Below, piece after piece: positions 1-9,318 of a stretch of DNA of 64,000 nt (position 1 is its first letter; each line of letters begins with the position of its first letter). Source of the stretch: Candidatus Sericytochromatia bacterium S15B-MN24 CBMW_12 (GTDB lineage: Bacteria; Cyanobacteriota; Sericytochromatia; S15B-MN24; UBA4093); the NCBI GenBank assembly GCA_002083825.1, contig DAZV01000049.1, forward strand, positions 81,757-145,756, in the 5' to 3' direction. Position numbers and translations under genes: made by a program. The notes under the pieces are model-generated. The model did not search any database. It was not told the origin of the DNA and saw nothing but the letters and a program-made list of their open reading frames with translations.

Positions 1-2
1 GC

Positions 3-125
3 AGCAAGAACGGCGAGGCTTCCCTCGCCCAGTTCTACTTCCCCGGAGCGATCGCCCTCGCGCCCGATGGAGTCCTCTACGTCAGCGACAACGGCAACCA
101 TCTCATCAGGAAAATCCAGCCTTAG
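3..125 (+). CDS. C-terminal end of an NHL-repeat beta-propeller protein (partial)
   Basis: The reading frame is open from base 3 to TAG at 123-125 and gives 40 residues ending in NGNHLIRKIQP. The stretch IALAPDGVLYVSDNGNHLIRKI has the spacing of one NHL repeat (hydrophobic, PDG, LYVSD, N..IR). NHL repeats build beta-propellers, often in secreted or surface proteins of this kind. The start and most of the gene lie to the left of the window, so role and location cannot be judged. The stop codon falls inside a 32-bp sequence that recurs at 5030. Confidence 0.75.
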   Translation, partial: SKNGEASLAQFYFPGAIALAPDGVLYVSDNGNHLIRKIQP

Positions 126-153
126 AGCAAAGCTCGTTACGGCGTTCTCTCGC
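122..153 (+). repeat. 32-bp direct repeat, copy 1
   Basis: Bases 122-153 are identical to 5030-5061. The copy overlaps the TAG of the NHL gene and begins with the small dyad GAGC-AAA-GCTC. Both copies have the same orientation and sit between the 3' ends of a plus-strand and a minus-strand gene. No third copy was noticed in the window. Confidence 0.8.
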
Positions 154-177
154 TGCCTTGCCTTCGATGGGTCTAGA

Positions 178-606
178 TTACTCGTCCCCGCGAACCGAGC
201 CACGGCCCTTCTTGGTCTGCGAGCGGGCCTTCTTGCTGGCGACCCGGCGCTCCTGCGATCCCCAGGTGGGCTTGGTGGCCTTGCGGTTCTTGGGGACGAA
301 AAGGGCCTGCTTGACGAGCGCCACCAGCTTCGCCTCGGCCAGCACGCGGTTATCGGGCTGGTTCCGGGTCTCGGAAGCCGTGACGAGAAGGTAGTCCCCC
401 TCGATCCAGCGTTTGCCCGCGACGAGTCTCAGGCGCTCTCGCGCTTCCAGGGTCAGGCCGCGGATCTGGGCGACCGCCACGCGAAGCTCGACCTTGCTGG
501 AGACCTTATTGACGTTCTGGCCGCCGGGTCCAGAGGAGCGGGTGGCGCTGAAAGCGATCGCCTCATCGGGAATCACCACTCCGGGGGCCACGGGAAGATC
601 GGCCAA
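178..606 (-). CDS. arfB: ArfB/YaeJ-type peptidyl-tRNA hydrolase (ribosome rescue)
   Basis: The protein (142 aa) carries the catalytic loop SSGPGGQNVNKVSSKVEL. Its GGQ motif hydrolyses peptidyl-tRNA in release factors and in ArfB, which frees ribosomes stalled on mRNAs lacking a stop codon. The C-terminus is a basic tail (KKARSQTKKGRGSVR) like the ArfB tail that enters the empty mRNA channel. Length fits ArfB (about 140 aa) and is far shorter than RF1/RF2. I chose TTG at 606 because AAAGGA lies just upstream and family alignment starts there; a longer frame to 696 would overlap the next gene. It is transcribed opposite to its neighbours. Confidence 0.88.
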   Translation of the reverse strand: MADLPVAPGVVIPDEAIAFSATRSSGPGGQNVNKVSSKVELRVAVAQIRGLTLEARERLRLVAGKRWIEGDYLLVTASETRNQPDNRVLAEAKLVALVKQALFVPKNRKATKPTWGSQERRVASKKARSQTKKGRGSVRGDE

Positions 607-686
607 TTGACGTCCTTTCTGAAGCAAGAGCCGCGCGCGGCTAAAATCGCGCCGGAAGGGTAAAAGGGGGCAAGGAGGAAGCGACC

Positions 687-878
687 ATGGCAACAACCAT
701 CTGTTCCCAGTGCAACGCCAGTTATCCCACGATCATGAAAGCCTGTCCGTCGTGCAAGACGGCTCCCTCGGGTCCGAAGATCTCGTCGGCGGACATCAAG
801 AAATACATCCCGCTGATCATGGCGGTGGACGCCCTCCTCATCGGAGGTTTCTTGATTTACTTCTTCGTGATCCGGTAA
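687..878 (+). CDS. Small zinc-ribbon membrane protein
   Basis: 63 aa. Residues 7-24 hold two CxxC knuckles (CSQC and CPSC), as expected for a small zinc ribbon. Residues about 40-62 form one hydrophobic helix (YIPLIMAVDALLIGGFLIYFFVI). The start is firm because AAGGAGG stands 8-9 bases upstream of ATG. It is a stand-alone gene divergent from arfB. The zinc ribbon would face the cytoplasm if the C-terminal helix anchors it. I do not recognise a named family and give no function. Confidence 0.8.
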   Translation: MATTICSQCNASYPTIMKACPSCKTAPSGPKISSADIKKYIPLIMAVDALLIGGFLIYFFVIR

Positions 879-905
879 GGGATCGAATCGCCAAAAAGGG
901 CTAGT

Positions 906-935
906 GGCCCGGGGTTTCATCCCCCGCGTCGGGCC
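906..935. terminator. Possible terminator hairpin between convergent genes
   Basis: The outer arms GGCCCG (906-911) and CGGGCC (930-935) pair, with further GGG/CCC pairing inside. The site lies between the zinc-ribbon gene and the 3' end of nagA. There is no clear T-run, so the call is weak. The rest of 879-1049 shows nothing else. Confidence 0.3.
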
Positions 936-1049
936 TGCCGTCGTTGGGGGCAGGGCTTGCCTATCGCGCTCCAGTCTAACACCTTGCGGCACCTTCCGAA
1001 ACTCACGACTACGGCCTCGATGAGCCCCCAAAGGTCGCTAGGAGCGGGG

Positions 1050-2237
1050 CTATTCCGGCGCGAAGACACGGACCCCCGCGACCAGGGTGCCTTGGCAACG
1101 GAAATCGGCGTCCAAAATGGCCAGATCCGCCCGCATCCCGACTTCGAGCGATCCCCGATCGGTCAATCCCAAGCTTCGGGCAGGGGTCGAGGCAGCCATG
1201 CGGGCGGCCTCGGGTATCGAAACACCAATGTCGGTAACCACGTTGCGAAGGGCGCGGTCGAGGGTGATGCACGACCCCGCGATGGTCCCGTCGGGTAGGC
1301 GGGCGACATCCTGCCCGATGTGAATCTCGCGGCCATCCAGCACGTGGATCCCGGGAGGCAGGCCCGTCCCCATGAGGGCGTCGGAGACCAGCATGAGCCG
1401 ATCGGCCCCCTTGCAGCGGTAGGCGATCCGGATTCCCGCCGGATGCACGTGAACCATGTCCGCCACGATCTCGGCGTCCAGGGCATCTTCAACCAGCGCC
1501 GCCCCCAGGGTCCCGGGTTCGCGGTGGTGAAACGGACGCATGGCATTGCAGAGATGGGTGACCCGGGTGGCTCCGGCCGCCGCTCCCGCCATAACTTGCT
1601 CGTAAGTGGCATCCGTATGCCCCATGGAAACGCGGATCCCCAGCAGCACTAGCTCTTGGATGAGTTCGGCGGCCCCCGAGAGTTCGGGGGCCAGGGTCAC
1701 GATTCGGATGACCTCGGCATGCCGCCGGATCACCTCTCGCAGCGCCGGATCCGCCATCGGTCGCAGGGCCTCCGGCGGCTGGGCTCCCTTGAACTTCGGG
1801 GCGATGAAGCCGCTCTCCAGATGCGCCCCCAGGATCCGGGCTCCCGGTCCCTGATGCCGCATGGCCTCCTCGATGGCAGACAACACCCGCGACAGCGCGT
1901 CGGCAGGACACGCAAACAGGGTGGGGACCCAGCCGGTCACGCCGTGGCGGGCGAGATGGCGGGAAATCGTGTCGAAGGCCGCGGGGGTGGCATGCATGGT
2001 GTCGGCATCGAGTCCCCCGTGGACGTGCGTGTCGATGAACCCCGGCAAGACCCAGTTTCCCCGGGCATCGAGGGTCCGGGTCCCGGAAGGGCCGGCTTGG
2101 TTCTTTCCGATGGCGGCAATCTTGCCGTCGACAACCAAGAGGTCGGCCTCCAGGATGCCGGTCGGGGTGACGAGCTTGCCGTGGGTGATGAGGATCTGGC
2201 CCAACCGTGCGTCCTTTCTCAGTGGCGATTCGGCCAT
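1050..2237 (-). CDS. nagA: N-acetylglucosamine-6-phosphate deacetylase
   Basis: 395 aa, the usual length. NagA removes acetate from GlcNAc-6-phosphate, giving glucosamine-6-phosphate for cell-wall recycling or glycolysis. Amidohydrolase landmarks in order: FIDTHVHGG, the metal-ligand His in [20 protein letters not shown], and the catalytic Asp region [12 protein letters not shown]. One point differs from the common pattern: the strand that usually reads HLEGP(F/W) reads HLESGF here, keeping the Glu ligand but changing the next residues. No nagB or PTS gene is adjacent. The first 12 residues are weakly supported because no clear ribosome binding site precedes the ATG; an internal start is possible. 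Confidence 0.9.
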   Translation of the reverse strand: MAESPLRKDARLGQILITHGKLVTPTGILEADLLVVDGKIAAIGKNQAGPSGTRTLDARGNWVLPGFIDTHVHGGLDADTMHATPAAFDTISRHLARHGVTGWVPTLFACPADALSRVLSAIEEAMRHQGPGARILGAHLESGFIAPKFKGAQPPEALRPMADPALREVIRRHAEVIRIVTLAPELSGAAELIQELVLLGIRVSMGHTDATYEQVMAGAAAGATRVTHLCNAMRPFHHREPGTLGAALVEDALDAEIVADMVHVHPAGIRIAYRCKGADRLMLVSDALMGTGLPPGIHVLDGREIHIGQDVARLPDGTIAGSCITLDRALRNVVTDIGVSIPEAARMAASTPARSLGLTDRGSLEVGMRADLAILDADFRCQGTLVAGVRVFAPE

Positions 2238-2319
2238 GATACGGGAAGGGACCGCGGAAGCGAAAGAGCTGACCGAAAGGGATCTCGACTATGGGGCGAT
2301 CGTAGCCGTCGAAAAGGCC

Positions 2320-2325
2320 TATAAT
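2320..2325 (+). promoter_or_regulatory. Candidate -10 box for acnB
   Basis: A perfect TATAAT lies 54 bases before the acnB ATG in the gap between divergent nagA and acnB. No good -35 hexamer stands at the right distance, so an activator or a relaxed sigma factor would be needed. Confidence 0.45.
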
Positions 2326-2379
2326 AGGGGAGAAGTGCACAAAGATCGTCTCCACCCCGCAACGTCGAGAGGACGCCAC

Positions 2380-4974
2380 ATGCTCGAAGCCTATCGCCAG
2401 CACGTCGCCGAACGTGCCGCTCTGGGGATTCCCCCGCTGCCCCTGACCGAACAGCAGACCAGCGAGCTGGTCATCTTGCTCCAGAATCCGCCGCAAGGCG
2501 AGGAGGATTTCCTCGTCGAGCTTCTGACTTACCGCGTTCCGGCGGGGGTCGATGACGCCGCCCGGGTCAAGGCCACCTTCTTGGCCCAGCTCGCTTCCGG
2601 CGATATGACTTGCGCTTTGATCTCCCGCGAGAAGGCCATCCAACTGCTAGGCACCATGCTGGGCGGCTACAACGTCCAGGCGCTGATCGACGCCCTCGAC
2701 GGCCCCTTCGGCGCGACCGCCGCAGAGGGACTGAAGAAGACCCTCCTGGTCTTCGACTTCTTCCACGACATCAAGGAGCTGGCGGACAAGGGCAATCCCC
2801 ACGCCAAGGCCGTGATCCAGAGCTGGGCCGACGCCGAGTGGTACACCTCGCGGCCCGAGGTTCCGACCTCGCTCAAGCTGACCGTCTTCAAGGTCTCCGG
2901 CGAAACCAACACCGACGACCTCTCGCCCGCTCCGGATGCCTGGTCGCGCCCTGACATCCCCTTGCACGCCTTGGCCATGCTCAAGAACCCCCGCCCGGGA
3001 ATCGAACCGGACGAATCCGGCTCCCGCGGTCCCCTCAAGCAGCTGGAGGCCCTGAAGGCCAAGGGCAACCTCATCGCCTACGTCGGCGACGTGGTCGGAA
3101 CCGGCTCGAGCCGAAAGTCCGCCACCAACTCGGTGCTCTGGTTCACCGGCGAGGACATCCCCTTCATCCCCAACAAGCGCTTCGGTGGCGTCTGCCTCGG
3201 CAGCAAGATCGCCCCGATCTTCTTCAACACGATGGAAGATGCCGGCGCGTTGCCCATCGAGATCGACGTCGCTCAGATGGAGATGGGCGATGAGATCGAG
3301 CTGCGGATCGACCATGCCACCTCCCTGATCACGGCGCTGAAGAACGGCGCGGTGATCGCCGAGGCCTCGCTCAAGACCCCGGTAATCCTCGACGAGGTTC
3401 GCGCGGGCGGCCGCATCCCGCTGATCATCGGTCGCGGCCTCACCGCCAGGGCCCGCGAGGCCCTCGGCCTGCCGCAGTCCACGCTTTTCCGCCTGCCGCA
3501 GACTCCTGCGGACAGCGGCAAGGGCTTCACCTTGGCGCAGAAGATGGTGGGCCGCGCATGCGGTCTGCCCGAAGGCCGGGGCATTCGTCCGGACACCTAC
3601 TGCGAGCCGAAGATGACCACCGTCGGTTCCCAGGACACCACCGGTCCCATGACGCGCGACGAGCTCAAGGACCTGGCTTGCCTCGGCTTCTCGGCCGACC
3701 TGGTCATGCAGTCCTTCTGCCATACCGCGGCCTACCCCAAGCTGGTGGACGTGAAGACGCACCGCGAGCTTCCCTCCTTCATCAGCACCCGGGGCGGCGT
3801 CTCGCTGCGTCCCGGCGACGGCGTGATCCACTCGTGGCTCAACCGCTTGCTCTTGCCTGATACCGTGGGCACGGGCGGCGATTCGCATACCCGCTTCCCC
3901 ATCGGCGTCTCCTTCCCGGCCGGATCGGGCCTGGTCGCCTTTGCCGCCGCCACCGGGGTCATGCCGCTCGACATGCCCGAGTCGGTGCTCGTTCGCTTCA
4001 AGGGGCAGATGCAGCCCGGCGTCACCCTGCGGGATCTGGTCAACGCCATTCCCTACTACGCGATCAAGCGGGGCCTGCTGACCGTCGAGAAGAAGGGCAA
4101 GCTCAACATCTTCTCCGGCCAGATTCTCGAGATCGAGGGGCTGCCGGATCTCAAGGTGGAGCAAGCCTTCGAGCTTTCCGACGCCGCCGCCGAGCGCTCC
4201 GCCGCCGCCTGCGTGGTCCAGCTCAACCCGGAGCCCATCATCGAGTACATGCGCTCGAACATCACCCTGATGAAGTGGATGATCGCCAAGGGTTACGAGG
4301 ATGCCCGCACCCTCGGCCGCCGCATCAAGGCCATGGAGGCCTGGATTGCCGATCCCCAGCTCCTCAGGGCTGATGGCGACGCGGAGTACTCGGCCGTCAT
4401 CGAGATCGACATCTCCGAGATCACGGAGCCGATCGTCGCTTGCCCCAACGATCCCGACGACGTCAAGCTTCTCTCCGAGGTCGCCGGCGACACGATCGAC
4501 GAGGTCTTCATCGGCTCGTGCATGACCAACATCGGTCACTTCCGCGCCGCCGGGAAGGTGCTCGACGGCAAGAGCGATATCCCGACCCGCTTGTGGATCG
4601 CCCCGCCCACCAAGATGGATGCCATGGTCCTCAACGAGGAAGGCTACTACTCCGTGCTCGGCAAGTCCGGCGCCCGCATGGAGATGCCCGGCTGCTCCCT
4701 CTGCATGGGCAACCAGGCGCAGATCAAGAAGGGCAGCACCGCCATGTCGACCTCGACCCGAAACTTCCCGAACCGCCTCGGGATCGACACCCGGGTCTAT
4801 CTCGGCTCCGCGGAGCTTGCGGCGGTTTGCGCCCTGATGGGCAAGATCCCCACCGCGAGCGAGTACCTGGAACAAGTTCAAGCGGTGAACGCCAAGGCCT
4901 CCGAGGTCTATCGTTACATGAACTTCGATCAGATCCCGGAGTTCCGGGACGTGGCCGCAACCGTCACGGTCTGA
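2380..4974 (+). CDS. acnB: Aconitate hydratase B (TCA cycle)
   Basis: 864 aa, against 865 in E. coli AcnB. It interconverts citrate and isocitrate through a [4Fe-4S] cluster. The N-terminus ([19 protein letters not shown]) matches the AcnB-specific HEAT-like domain, followed by the swivel domain (about 165-380) and the catalytic domains. The cluster ligands are visible as C714 ([11 protein letters not shown]), C772 and C775 (PGCSLCMGN), at positions equivalent to 710, 769 and 772 in E. coli. I chose ATG at 2380 for its match to the family N-terminus and the upstream GAGAGGA; a longer open frame back to 1861 is only shadow of nagA. It is monocistronic and followed by a strong terminator. Confidence 0.97.
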   Translation: MLEAYRQHVAERAALGIPPLPLTEQQTSELVILLQNPPQGEEDFLVELLTYRVPAGVDDAARVKATFLAQLASGDMTCALISREKAIQLLGTMLGGYNVQALIDALDGPFGATAAEGLKKTLLVFDFFHDIKELADKGNPHAKAVIQSWADAEWYTSRPEVPTSLKLTVFKVSGETNTDDLSPAPDAWSRPDIPLHALAMLKNPRPGIEPDESGSRGPLKQLEALKAKGNLIAYVGDVVGTGSSRKSATNSVLWFTGEDIPFIPNKRFGGVCLGSKIAPIFFNTMEDAGALPIEIDVAQMEMGDEIELRIDHATSLITALKNGAVIAEASLKTPVILDEVRAGGRIPLIIGRGLTARAREALGLPQSTLFRLPQTPADSGKGFTLAQKMVGRACGLPEGRGIRPDTYCEPKMTTVGSQDTTGPMTRDELKDLACLGFSADLVMQSFCHTAAYPKLVDVKTHRELPSFISTRGGVSLRPGDGVIHSWLNRLLLPDTVGTGGDSHTRFPIGVSFPAGSGLVAFAAATGVMPLDMPESVLVRFKGQMQPGVTLRDLVNAIPYYAIKRGLLTVEKKGKLNIFSGQILEIEGLPDLKVEQAFELSDAAAERSAAACVVQLNPEPIIEYMRSNITLMKWMIAKGYEDARTLGRRIKAMEAWIADPQLLRADGDAEYSAVIEIDISEITEPIVACPNDPDDVKLLSEVAGDTIDEVFIGSCMTNIGHFRAAGKVLDGKSDIPTRLWIAPPTKMDAMVLNEEGYYSVLGKSGARMEMPGCSLCMGNQAQIKKGSTAMSTSTRNFPNRLGIDTRVYLGSAELAAVCALMGKIPTASEYLEQVQAVNAKASEVYRYMNFDQIPEFRDVAATVTV

Positions 4975-4992
4975 CCCCGCCCCCATGATCGA

Positions 4993-5023
4993 GGACCCGC
5001 CGGAGCTTGGCTCCGGCGGGTCC
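4993..5023 (+). terminator. Hairpin terminator after acnB
   Basis: Perfect 13-bp arms (4993-5005 and 5011-5023) with a 5-base loop lie 19 bases after the acnB stop. A short T-containing stretch (TTGGCTTT) follows. It probably stops acnB transcription. Confidence 0.85.
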
Positions 5024-5029
5024 TTGGCT

Positions 5030-5061
5030 TTAGAGCAAAGCTCGTTACGGCGTTCTCTCGC
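5030..5061 (+). repeat. 32-bp direct repeat, copy 2
   Basis: Identical to 122-153. It starts just after the acnB terminator. Downstream, 5068-5103 contains two nearly identical GC-rich 15-mers (AGCCGCCGGCGCT and AGCCGCTGGCGCT cores) before the stop of the next minus-strand gene. Nature unknown; an intergenic repeat family or mobile-element remnant are options. Confidence 0.8.
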
Positions 5062-5105
5062 GGCTGAATCAAAAGCCGCCGGCGCTTACGAAACAGCCGC
5101 TGGCG

Positions 5106-5777
5106 CTAGAGCTCCAGGATCTTCACGTCATCGAGCATCAGCCCCCGCGTCGGACGGTCGAGCGCCGACAGGTAGGCCCGGAAGCGAATCGACACCGAGC
5201 CCCCCGCGTAGGGAGCGAGGTCGGCCGCACGGTAGCCCATCTCGGCAGGATAGCGCGAGACGGTGACCGGTCCCACCGGCACCCAGTCCTCGCCGGGACG
5301 ACGGGCCTCCGGCTGCACCATGACGCCATCCTGAGGGTAGCTGATACCACGCACGTCATAGCTCAAATGCGGGTGCTGGGCCTGCGAGAGGTCGATGGGA
5401 GCTTTGAGTGTAAGTAGTGAGGCGGCGGAGCCCGATCGGGAATCGGCATCGGCGCCGAACTCGCCCCGATCGGGCATGCCGAAGAGCATGGTGAAGGCCC
5501 CACCGCAGAAGTTCCCCTCCAGGCGAAGCCAGCGCGGAGTACCGGCTTCGCCGTCGATCTGCCAGGCCGAGAGGTCCGTCTCGAAGTCCTCGTGGAAGAG
5601 AACGGTACCGAGGAGGATCCGGTCGGGGGCATCGGGATTGACGAACTGCCAGGCGTCGGAGGTCGGACGGGGAGTCGGCGAGGGTAGGGGCGCGGGGGAT
5701 GGGGACGCGTTGCAGGCCGAGAGGGAGATCGCCGCAGCCAGGGCGATCTCCCATGCCCGGGTCTTACAGCGTGCCAC
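5106..5777 (-). CDS. Lipoprotein with a beta-sandwich (MAM/jelly-roll-like) domain
   Basis: 223 aa. The signal peptide ends in a lipobox (LSAC, Cys at about 22), followed by a Pro-rich linker (SPSPAPLPSPTPRPT), so the protein is likely a lipid-anchored surface or periplasmic protein. The remainder has features of a lectin-like beta-sandwich: an early FHEDFETDLSAWQ motif, many alternating strands, and a LMLDDVKILEL ending typical of such modules. It overlaps the end of the upstream PAP2-like gene by 14 bases, which suggests a two-gene transcript. The start is a GTG. No catalytic motif is visible; binding of a carbohydrate or of its partner is only a guess. Confidence 0.75.
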   Translation of the reverse strand: MARCKTRAWEIALAAAISLSACNASPSPAPLPSPTPRPTSDAWQFVNPDAPDRILLGTVLFHEDFETDLSAWQIDGEAGTPRWLRLEGNFCGGAFTMLFGMPDRGEFGADADSRSGSAASLLTLKAPIDLSQAQHPHLSYDVRGISYPQDGVMVQPEARRPGEDWVPVGPVTVSRYPAEMGYRAADLAPYAGGSVSIRFRAYLSALDRPTRGLMLDDVKILEL

Positions 5778-7188
5778 GCGCTTTCAGCTTGTCCATCATG
5801 AACTCCGCGCACCGCTTGCCGAGCGTCAGCCCATCCGCGTTGTCGCTGCGGTAATGGATGCCCGCGTAGAGCCGGCTCATCGCGGCCTGGTTGGCATCGT
5901 CGAGCAGGTCCGTGGAGTCCTCGGGGAAGACCGTCTTCAAGTAGGTGGCGGCGGCCATGGAGGCGGCGGCGTGGCCCGACGGGTAGGAGGGGTGCGGCGG
6001 CGTGGGGAAGGGCATGGCAGGACGGCTCGCGTTGCCGACAAGAAGCGAGGGATCGACGTCCGAAGGGCGGGGCCGCCGGATGGCGTACTTGGTGTCCCAG
6101 CAGGCGATGAAGGCATCGGCTTCGATGGCGGCGAGCACGGCGAGGACGCGGGCCGTCTGTGGGGTGCTCAGGCGGTACAGCTTGCTAAGCTTCTGGGCGC
6201 GCTTGCTCCAGATGATGGCGGGGACGTCGAAGTTCCAGTAGCGCGCCTGTTCGACCTTCCACGCATGCTGGGGCAAGCTCGCAACCTCGCTCTGGACCTC
6301 GGCGAGCTCGGCTTTCAGTTCCGGACTCTCGATGCTCGGCGGGGCGGGGAGGCGGAACTGGCTTCCGGAGTCGAGCAACCAGGTTTTCCAGCTGCCCGCA
6401 TGGGGCTCCATGGCCCTGGAATGTCCCCATTGCTCGGCGGCCGCGGGGACGGCGCCGCTGTCGGGTTGATGCGATCCGTCGGCCTCGCAAAGGGCGATGA
6501 CCTGCTTGGCGACCTCTTCGCCTAGCTTCAAGCCGGCCTCGATGTCGCTGCGGACATTGGCGCCGGCCAGGAGGCGGGTCTCGGCGGCCAGGCGGGCCTT
6601 TGCCCTGAACTCGGCAGCCTTCTCGGGGAAGACGTAGGCGAGCGCGGCGGAGGCGGCGCCGGAAATCGCCGCATGCTCCGACGGATAGCTGGGGATGCCG
6701 GCGTCTCCCGCGAGAGGGGCGAGTTTCGGCTCGTAGGCCTTGGGAAGCGCCCGGGAATAGATGGCCTTGGCTCTCCAGGCGGCGACGGTCGCGTCGAACA
6801 TGGCGGCGTGAACGATGGCGAGCGCGCGGGCGGCGCGCGGCGGGGCCGTTCCGGCGTCGATCAAAAGCTCGTCGGTGAGCGCGCTCCAGGGCAGGGGGGC
6901 TGCCTGGGCGTTCCAGGTCTCGATCTGCTTGACGTCGGCGGCGTTGCGGCGGGATTGAAGGGCCTCGAGCTCGGCGAGTTCCGTCCGGAACTGGGCGGAT
7001 GCAGGTGCGGGCGGGGCCTCGACCGTGAGGGAGGCGATGTCCTTGACTGCCAGCGGCGCCCAGGAGGCAGCCGCCTTTTCGACCCCGAGTTCGGCATGCT
7101 TCTCGGCCAGGGGAGGCTGAGAGAACGGCATGCCGCAACCGCTAACCAGCATGGTGGCGGCCAATGCCACCCCGAATCCACGACGCAT
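5764..7188 (-). CDS. PAP2 / vanadium-haloperoxidase-like lipoprotein
   Basis: 474 aa with lipobox VSGC near residue 18. The PAP2 superfamily includes acid phosphatases and vanadium haloperoxidases, which share one active site. The C-terminal half has all three signature motifs: KYAIRRPRP (KX6RP-like), YPSGHAAAS, and SRLYAGIHYRSDNAD (SRX5HX3D). The N-terminal half contains a second, degenerate set: YPSEHAAIS and ETRLLAGANVRSDIEAG, where Gly and the catalytic His have been replaced. This looks like an internal duplication with one surviving site. The ATG is preceded by GAGGAGGG. It precedes the beta-sandwich lipoprotein gene in the same transcript. Phosphatase versus peroxidase activity cannot be told from sequence. 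Confidence 0.85.
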   Translation of the reverse strand: MRRGFGVALAATMLVSGCGMPFSQPPLAEKHAELGVEKAAASWAPLAVKDIASLTVEAPPAPASAQFRTELAELEALQSRRNAADVKQIETWNAQAAPLPWSALTDELLIDAGTAPPRAARALAIVHAAMFDATVAAWRAKAIYSRALPKAYEPKLAPLAGDAGIPSYPSEHAAISGAASAALAYVFPEKAAEFRAKARLAAETRLLAGANVRSDIEAGLKLGEEVAKQVIALCEADGSHQPDSGAVPAAAEQWGHSRAMEPHAGSWKTWLLDSGSQFRLPAPPSIESPELKAELAEVQSEVASLPQHAWKVEQARYWNFDVPAIIWSKRAQKLSKLYRLSTPQTARVLAVLAAIEADAFIACWDTKYAIRRPRPSDVDPSLLVGNASRPAMPFPTPPHPSYPSGHAAASMAAATYLKTVFPEDSTDLLDDANQAAMSRLYAGIHYRSDNADGLTLGKRCAEFMMDKLKARGTL

Positions 7189-7508
7189 CAGAACCCTCCT
7201 CGAACACGTTCGCCATCACCTACCCGAGCGCCTGGCCGATCGCGGCCGTGAGGCCTCGGCGCCGAGGTCTTGATAGCGTAGCTCCTCCATACCCCTGGCC
7301 CTCGCGTGAATCCATTTCGCCAGGATGAAGCTTTGGCGCGGATCAGAGGCATGTCGAGCGCTTGGGATCCGCGAGGTCGCGACCTTGCGGGGAGCTTTCG
7401 CGGGAATGGCGCGGGCATGAACATGGCGACGCCCTCGAGATTCGGCTTTTTGGCACGGGGCAACGGGGGCATGGGGTAGTAACATGAGGGCGCCCTTGCG
7501 GAGGATGT
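7189..7508. other. Divergent intergenic region, no gene seen
   Basis: A 320-base gap separates the PAP2-like gene (minus) from the beta-propeller lipoprotein gene (plus). Small open frames here have no ribosome binding site and low-complexity translations. It must hold both promoters, but I could not pick convincing -35/-10 pairs. Confidence 0.5.
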
Positions 7509-8840
7509 ATGTCCCGACTCAGGTTTACCACCCCCGCGCAAAAGAAGGCTTCGGCTTGGCAGTCAAAAGCCTTCTACTTATCGATCCTGGCGATCGCCCT
7601 CGCCTCATGCGCCGCGTCTCCGCTCGACCCTCCCGCCCCCTCGGGCGCTCTGACCGGCCGAGCGCGAATGGAAGGGGTCTTCACCGATCACTCCTCCATC
7701 CGCCTGCGCCTCCAAGGGCTGGGGCAAAAACACGAAACCCGGACCGACGGCAAGGGCAACTTCGCCTTCCGCGACATCCCCCCCGGCAGCTACGCGTTGA
7801 CCGTCGAGCGGGATCGCTACTTCCCCGTGACCCTACCCTCGGTGACGGTCGCAGCGGGATCCACGGTAGCGCCCGTCACGCTGCGCAACCACCGCGAACT
7901 GGTCGCCCTGAGCGGCGTCTACGATGCCGCTCAGGGCGAGGAAGCCGAGGAACCCGAGTTCGGCGGCATGATCCCCACGCGCTCGCCATTCCTCACCAAC
8001 CTCGCGCTTTCCCCCGACGGCAAGCGCCTGGGCTTCATCCAGGCGGGCGAGGTGCGAAGCGTCCGGCTCGACGGCACGGAGCTTAGGACCGAAAAAGCGC
8101 TGCCCGCCGGAACCCGAGCGGACTGGGTCGATTGGGGAGAGCGCGGCTTCCTGACCCGCTCGTGGCATGCTTCCGGAAGCGCGGCCAGCGCGTCCGGATC
8201 GGTGACGCTCCTGACGCCCGGGGGAGCCCGGACCCTCGTTCCCGCGGGCAACGATGCGGTCTTCGCCCCCGTCTTCTCCCCGGACGAACAGCAAGTCGCC
8301 TACGTTCGCTACGTGCCGAGCAGCAAGAGCCCGCAGCTCATGCGGATCAGCGCCAACGGAGGAAGCCCCGTGACGCTCATCGACCTGCTGGATCGCCTGA
8401 ACCTCCGGGGCATCTGGGATGGCACCTACGGCCTGATGTTCGCGCCGCTGGAGTGGCGCCCCGAGGGGCTCATGTTCCACGCGCCCATGACCTGCAACCT
8501 CGAGCGCGCCGGCTTCACGTCGGGCAAGGACGGCATCTACACGCTGCGCGACGTGAACGCCCCGCAAGCCCCCGACGCCCTTCACAAGGCGCATTTCTAC
8601 TCGTATTACGCCCATGCCTTCAGCCACGACGGCAAGCGCATGCTCTATGCCTACGGCCCGCAGATCCGCTCCAAGGACCTCGAGGACCTCGTCGTCACGG
8701 CGCCCGGCAGCAACGTGGGCAACCACAGCGATGAGGTCCTCGAATCCTTGACGCCCTCGCCGGACGGCGAGCGGCTCTTCTACCTCACTCCGACGGGAAT
8801 CGAGGAGATGAACCTGCTTGGCGTCAGTGCTTCCCCATGA
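7509..8840 (+). CDS. Beta-propeller (TolB/WD40-like) lipoprotein with carboxypeptidase-regulatory-like domain
   Basis: 443 aa. A signal peptide ends in lipobox ALASC. Residues about 45-125 read as a CarboxypepD-regulatory-like beta-sandwich (LTGRARMEG ... TRTDGKGNFAFRDIPPGSYALTVE). The rest carries repeated TolB/PD40-type blades: LALSPDGKRLGFIQ, VFSPDEQQVAYVRYV, AFSHDGKRMLYAYG and LTPSPDGERLFYLT. Such proteins are usually periplasmic or surface scaffolds; the ligand is unknown. The start at ATG 7509 follows GGAGG closely. The 3' end overlaps the convergent PCu(A)C gene by 17 bases, with no terminator between them. Confidence 0.82.
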   Translation: MSRLRFTTPAQKKASAWQSKAFYLSILAIALASCAASPLDPPAPSGALTGRARMEGVFTDHSSIRLRLQGLGQKHETRTDGKGNFAFRDIPPGSYALTVERDRYFPVTLPSVTVAAGSTVAPVTLRNHRELVALSGVYDAAQGEEAEEPEFGGMIPTRSPFLTNLALSPDGKRLGFIQAGEVRSVRLDGTELRTEKALPAGTRADWVDWGERGFLTRSWHASGSAASASGSVTLLTPGGARTLVPAGNDAVFAPVFSPDEQQVAYVRYVPSSKSPQLMRISANGGSPVTLIDLLDRLNLRGIWDGTYGLMFAPLEWRPEGLMFHAPMTCNLERAGFTSGKDGIYTLRDVNAPQAPDALHKAHFYSYYAHAFSHDGKRMLYAYGPQIRSKDLEDLVVTAPGSNVGNHSDEVLESLTPSPDGERLFYLTPTGIEEMNLLGVSASP

Positions 8841-9318
8841 CCTTGCGGACCGGCGCATCGATCAATCGGGTTCCGGCGTGCTCGAACTCGAGTTCCAAGG
8901 GCAGGCGATCGCCCGCCCGCAGCTCCCGCTTCAAGCCGTAGATCATCAGGTGAGTGCCGCCAGGCTGGAGCTTGACCTCCCCCTTGGCGGGAATCGTCAG
9001 GAAAGGGATGGCGTCCATGTCCATCATGCCGTTCCGGATGATCATCCGGTGGATCTCTATTTTGCCTGCCAGCGGCGATCGGACCGAAACCAGGCGATCC
9101 GTCCGACCGCTCGGATTGGCAAGAACCATGTAAGCGGCGACCAGCCGGATGCCAGGAGGCGCCTCGCGAACCCAGGGATCGGAGACCTCGATGCGCGTCA
9201 AACCCCGGGTCTCCGCGCTCGGCGTCTCGGCGGCCGAGGCATTGACCGCGTTTGCCGGGAGCTGAACCGTTCCGAGCAGGAGGCCTCCTGCCAGCAGCAT
9301 GGGGATCGTCCGGGTCAT
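8824..9318 (-). CDS. PCu(A)C-type periplasmic copper chaperone
   Basis: 164 aa with a cleavable signal peptide (residues 1-23). The PCu(A)C family hands Cu(I) to the CuA or CuB centre of cytochrome oxidase. The expected ligands are present in order: EIHRMIIRNGMMDM (H(M)X10M-type) and GGTHLMIYGLKREL (HXM). The start overlaps the stop of the SCO gene as ATGA, which signals translational coupling. SCO and PCu(A)C cooperate in CuA assembly in other bacteria, and this pair lies 5 kb from a caa3 oxidase operon. Confidence 0.92.
   Translation of the reverse strand: MTRTIPMLLAGGLLLGTVQLPANAVNASAAETPSAETRGLTRIEVSDPWVREAPPGIRLVAAYMVLANPSGRTDRLVSVRSPLAGKIEIHRMIIRNGMMDMDAIPFLTIPAKGEVKLQPGGTHLMIYGLKRELRAGDRLPLELEFEHAGTRLIDAPVRKVMGKH

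Noticed and set aside
1861-2379. Upstream extension of the acnB frame by 173 codons
   Set aside because: It lies antisense to nagA, and the family N-terminus, length (864 aa) and ribosome binding site all place the start at 2380.
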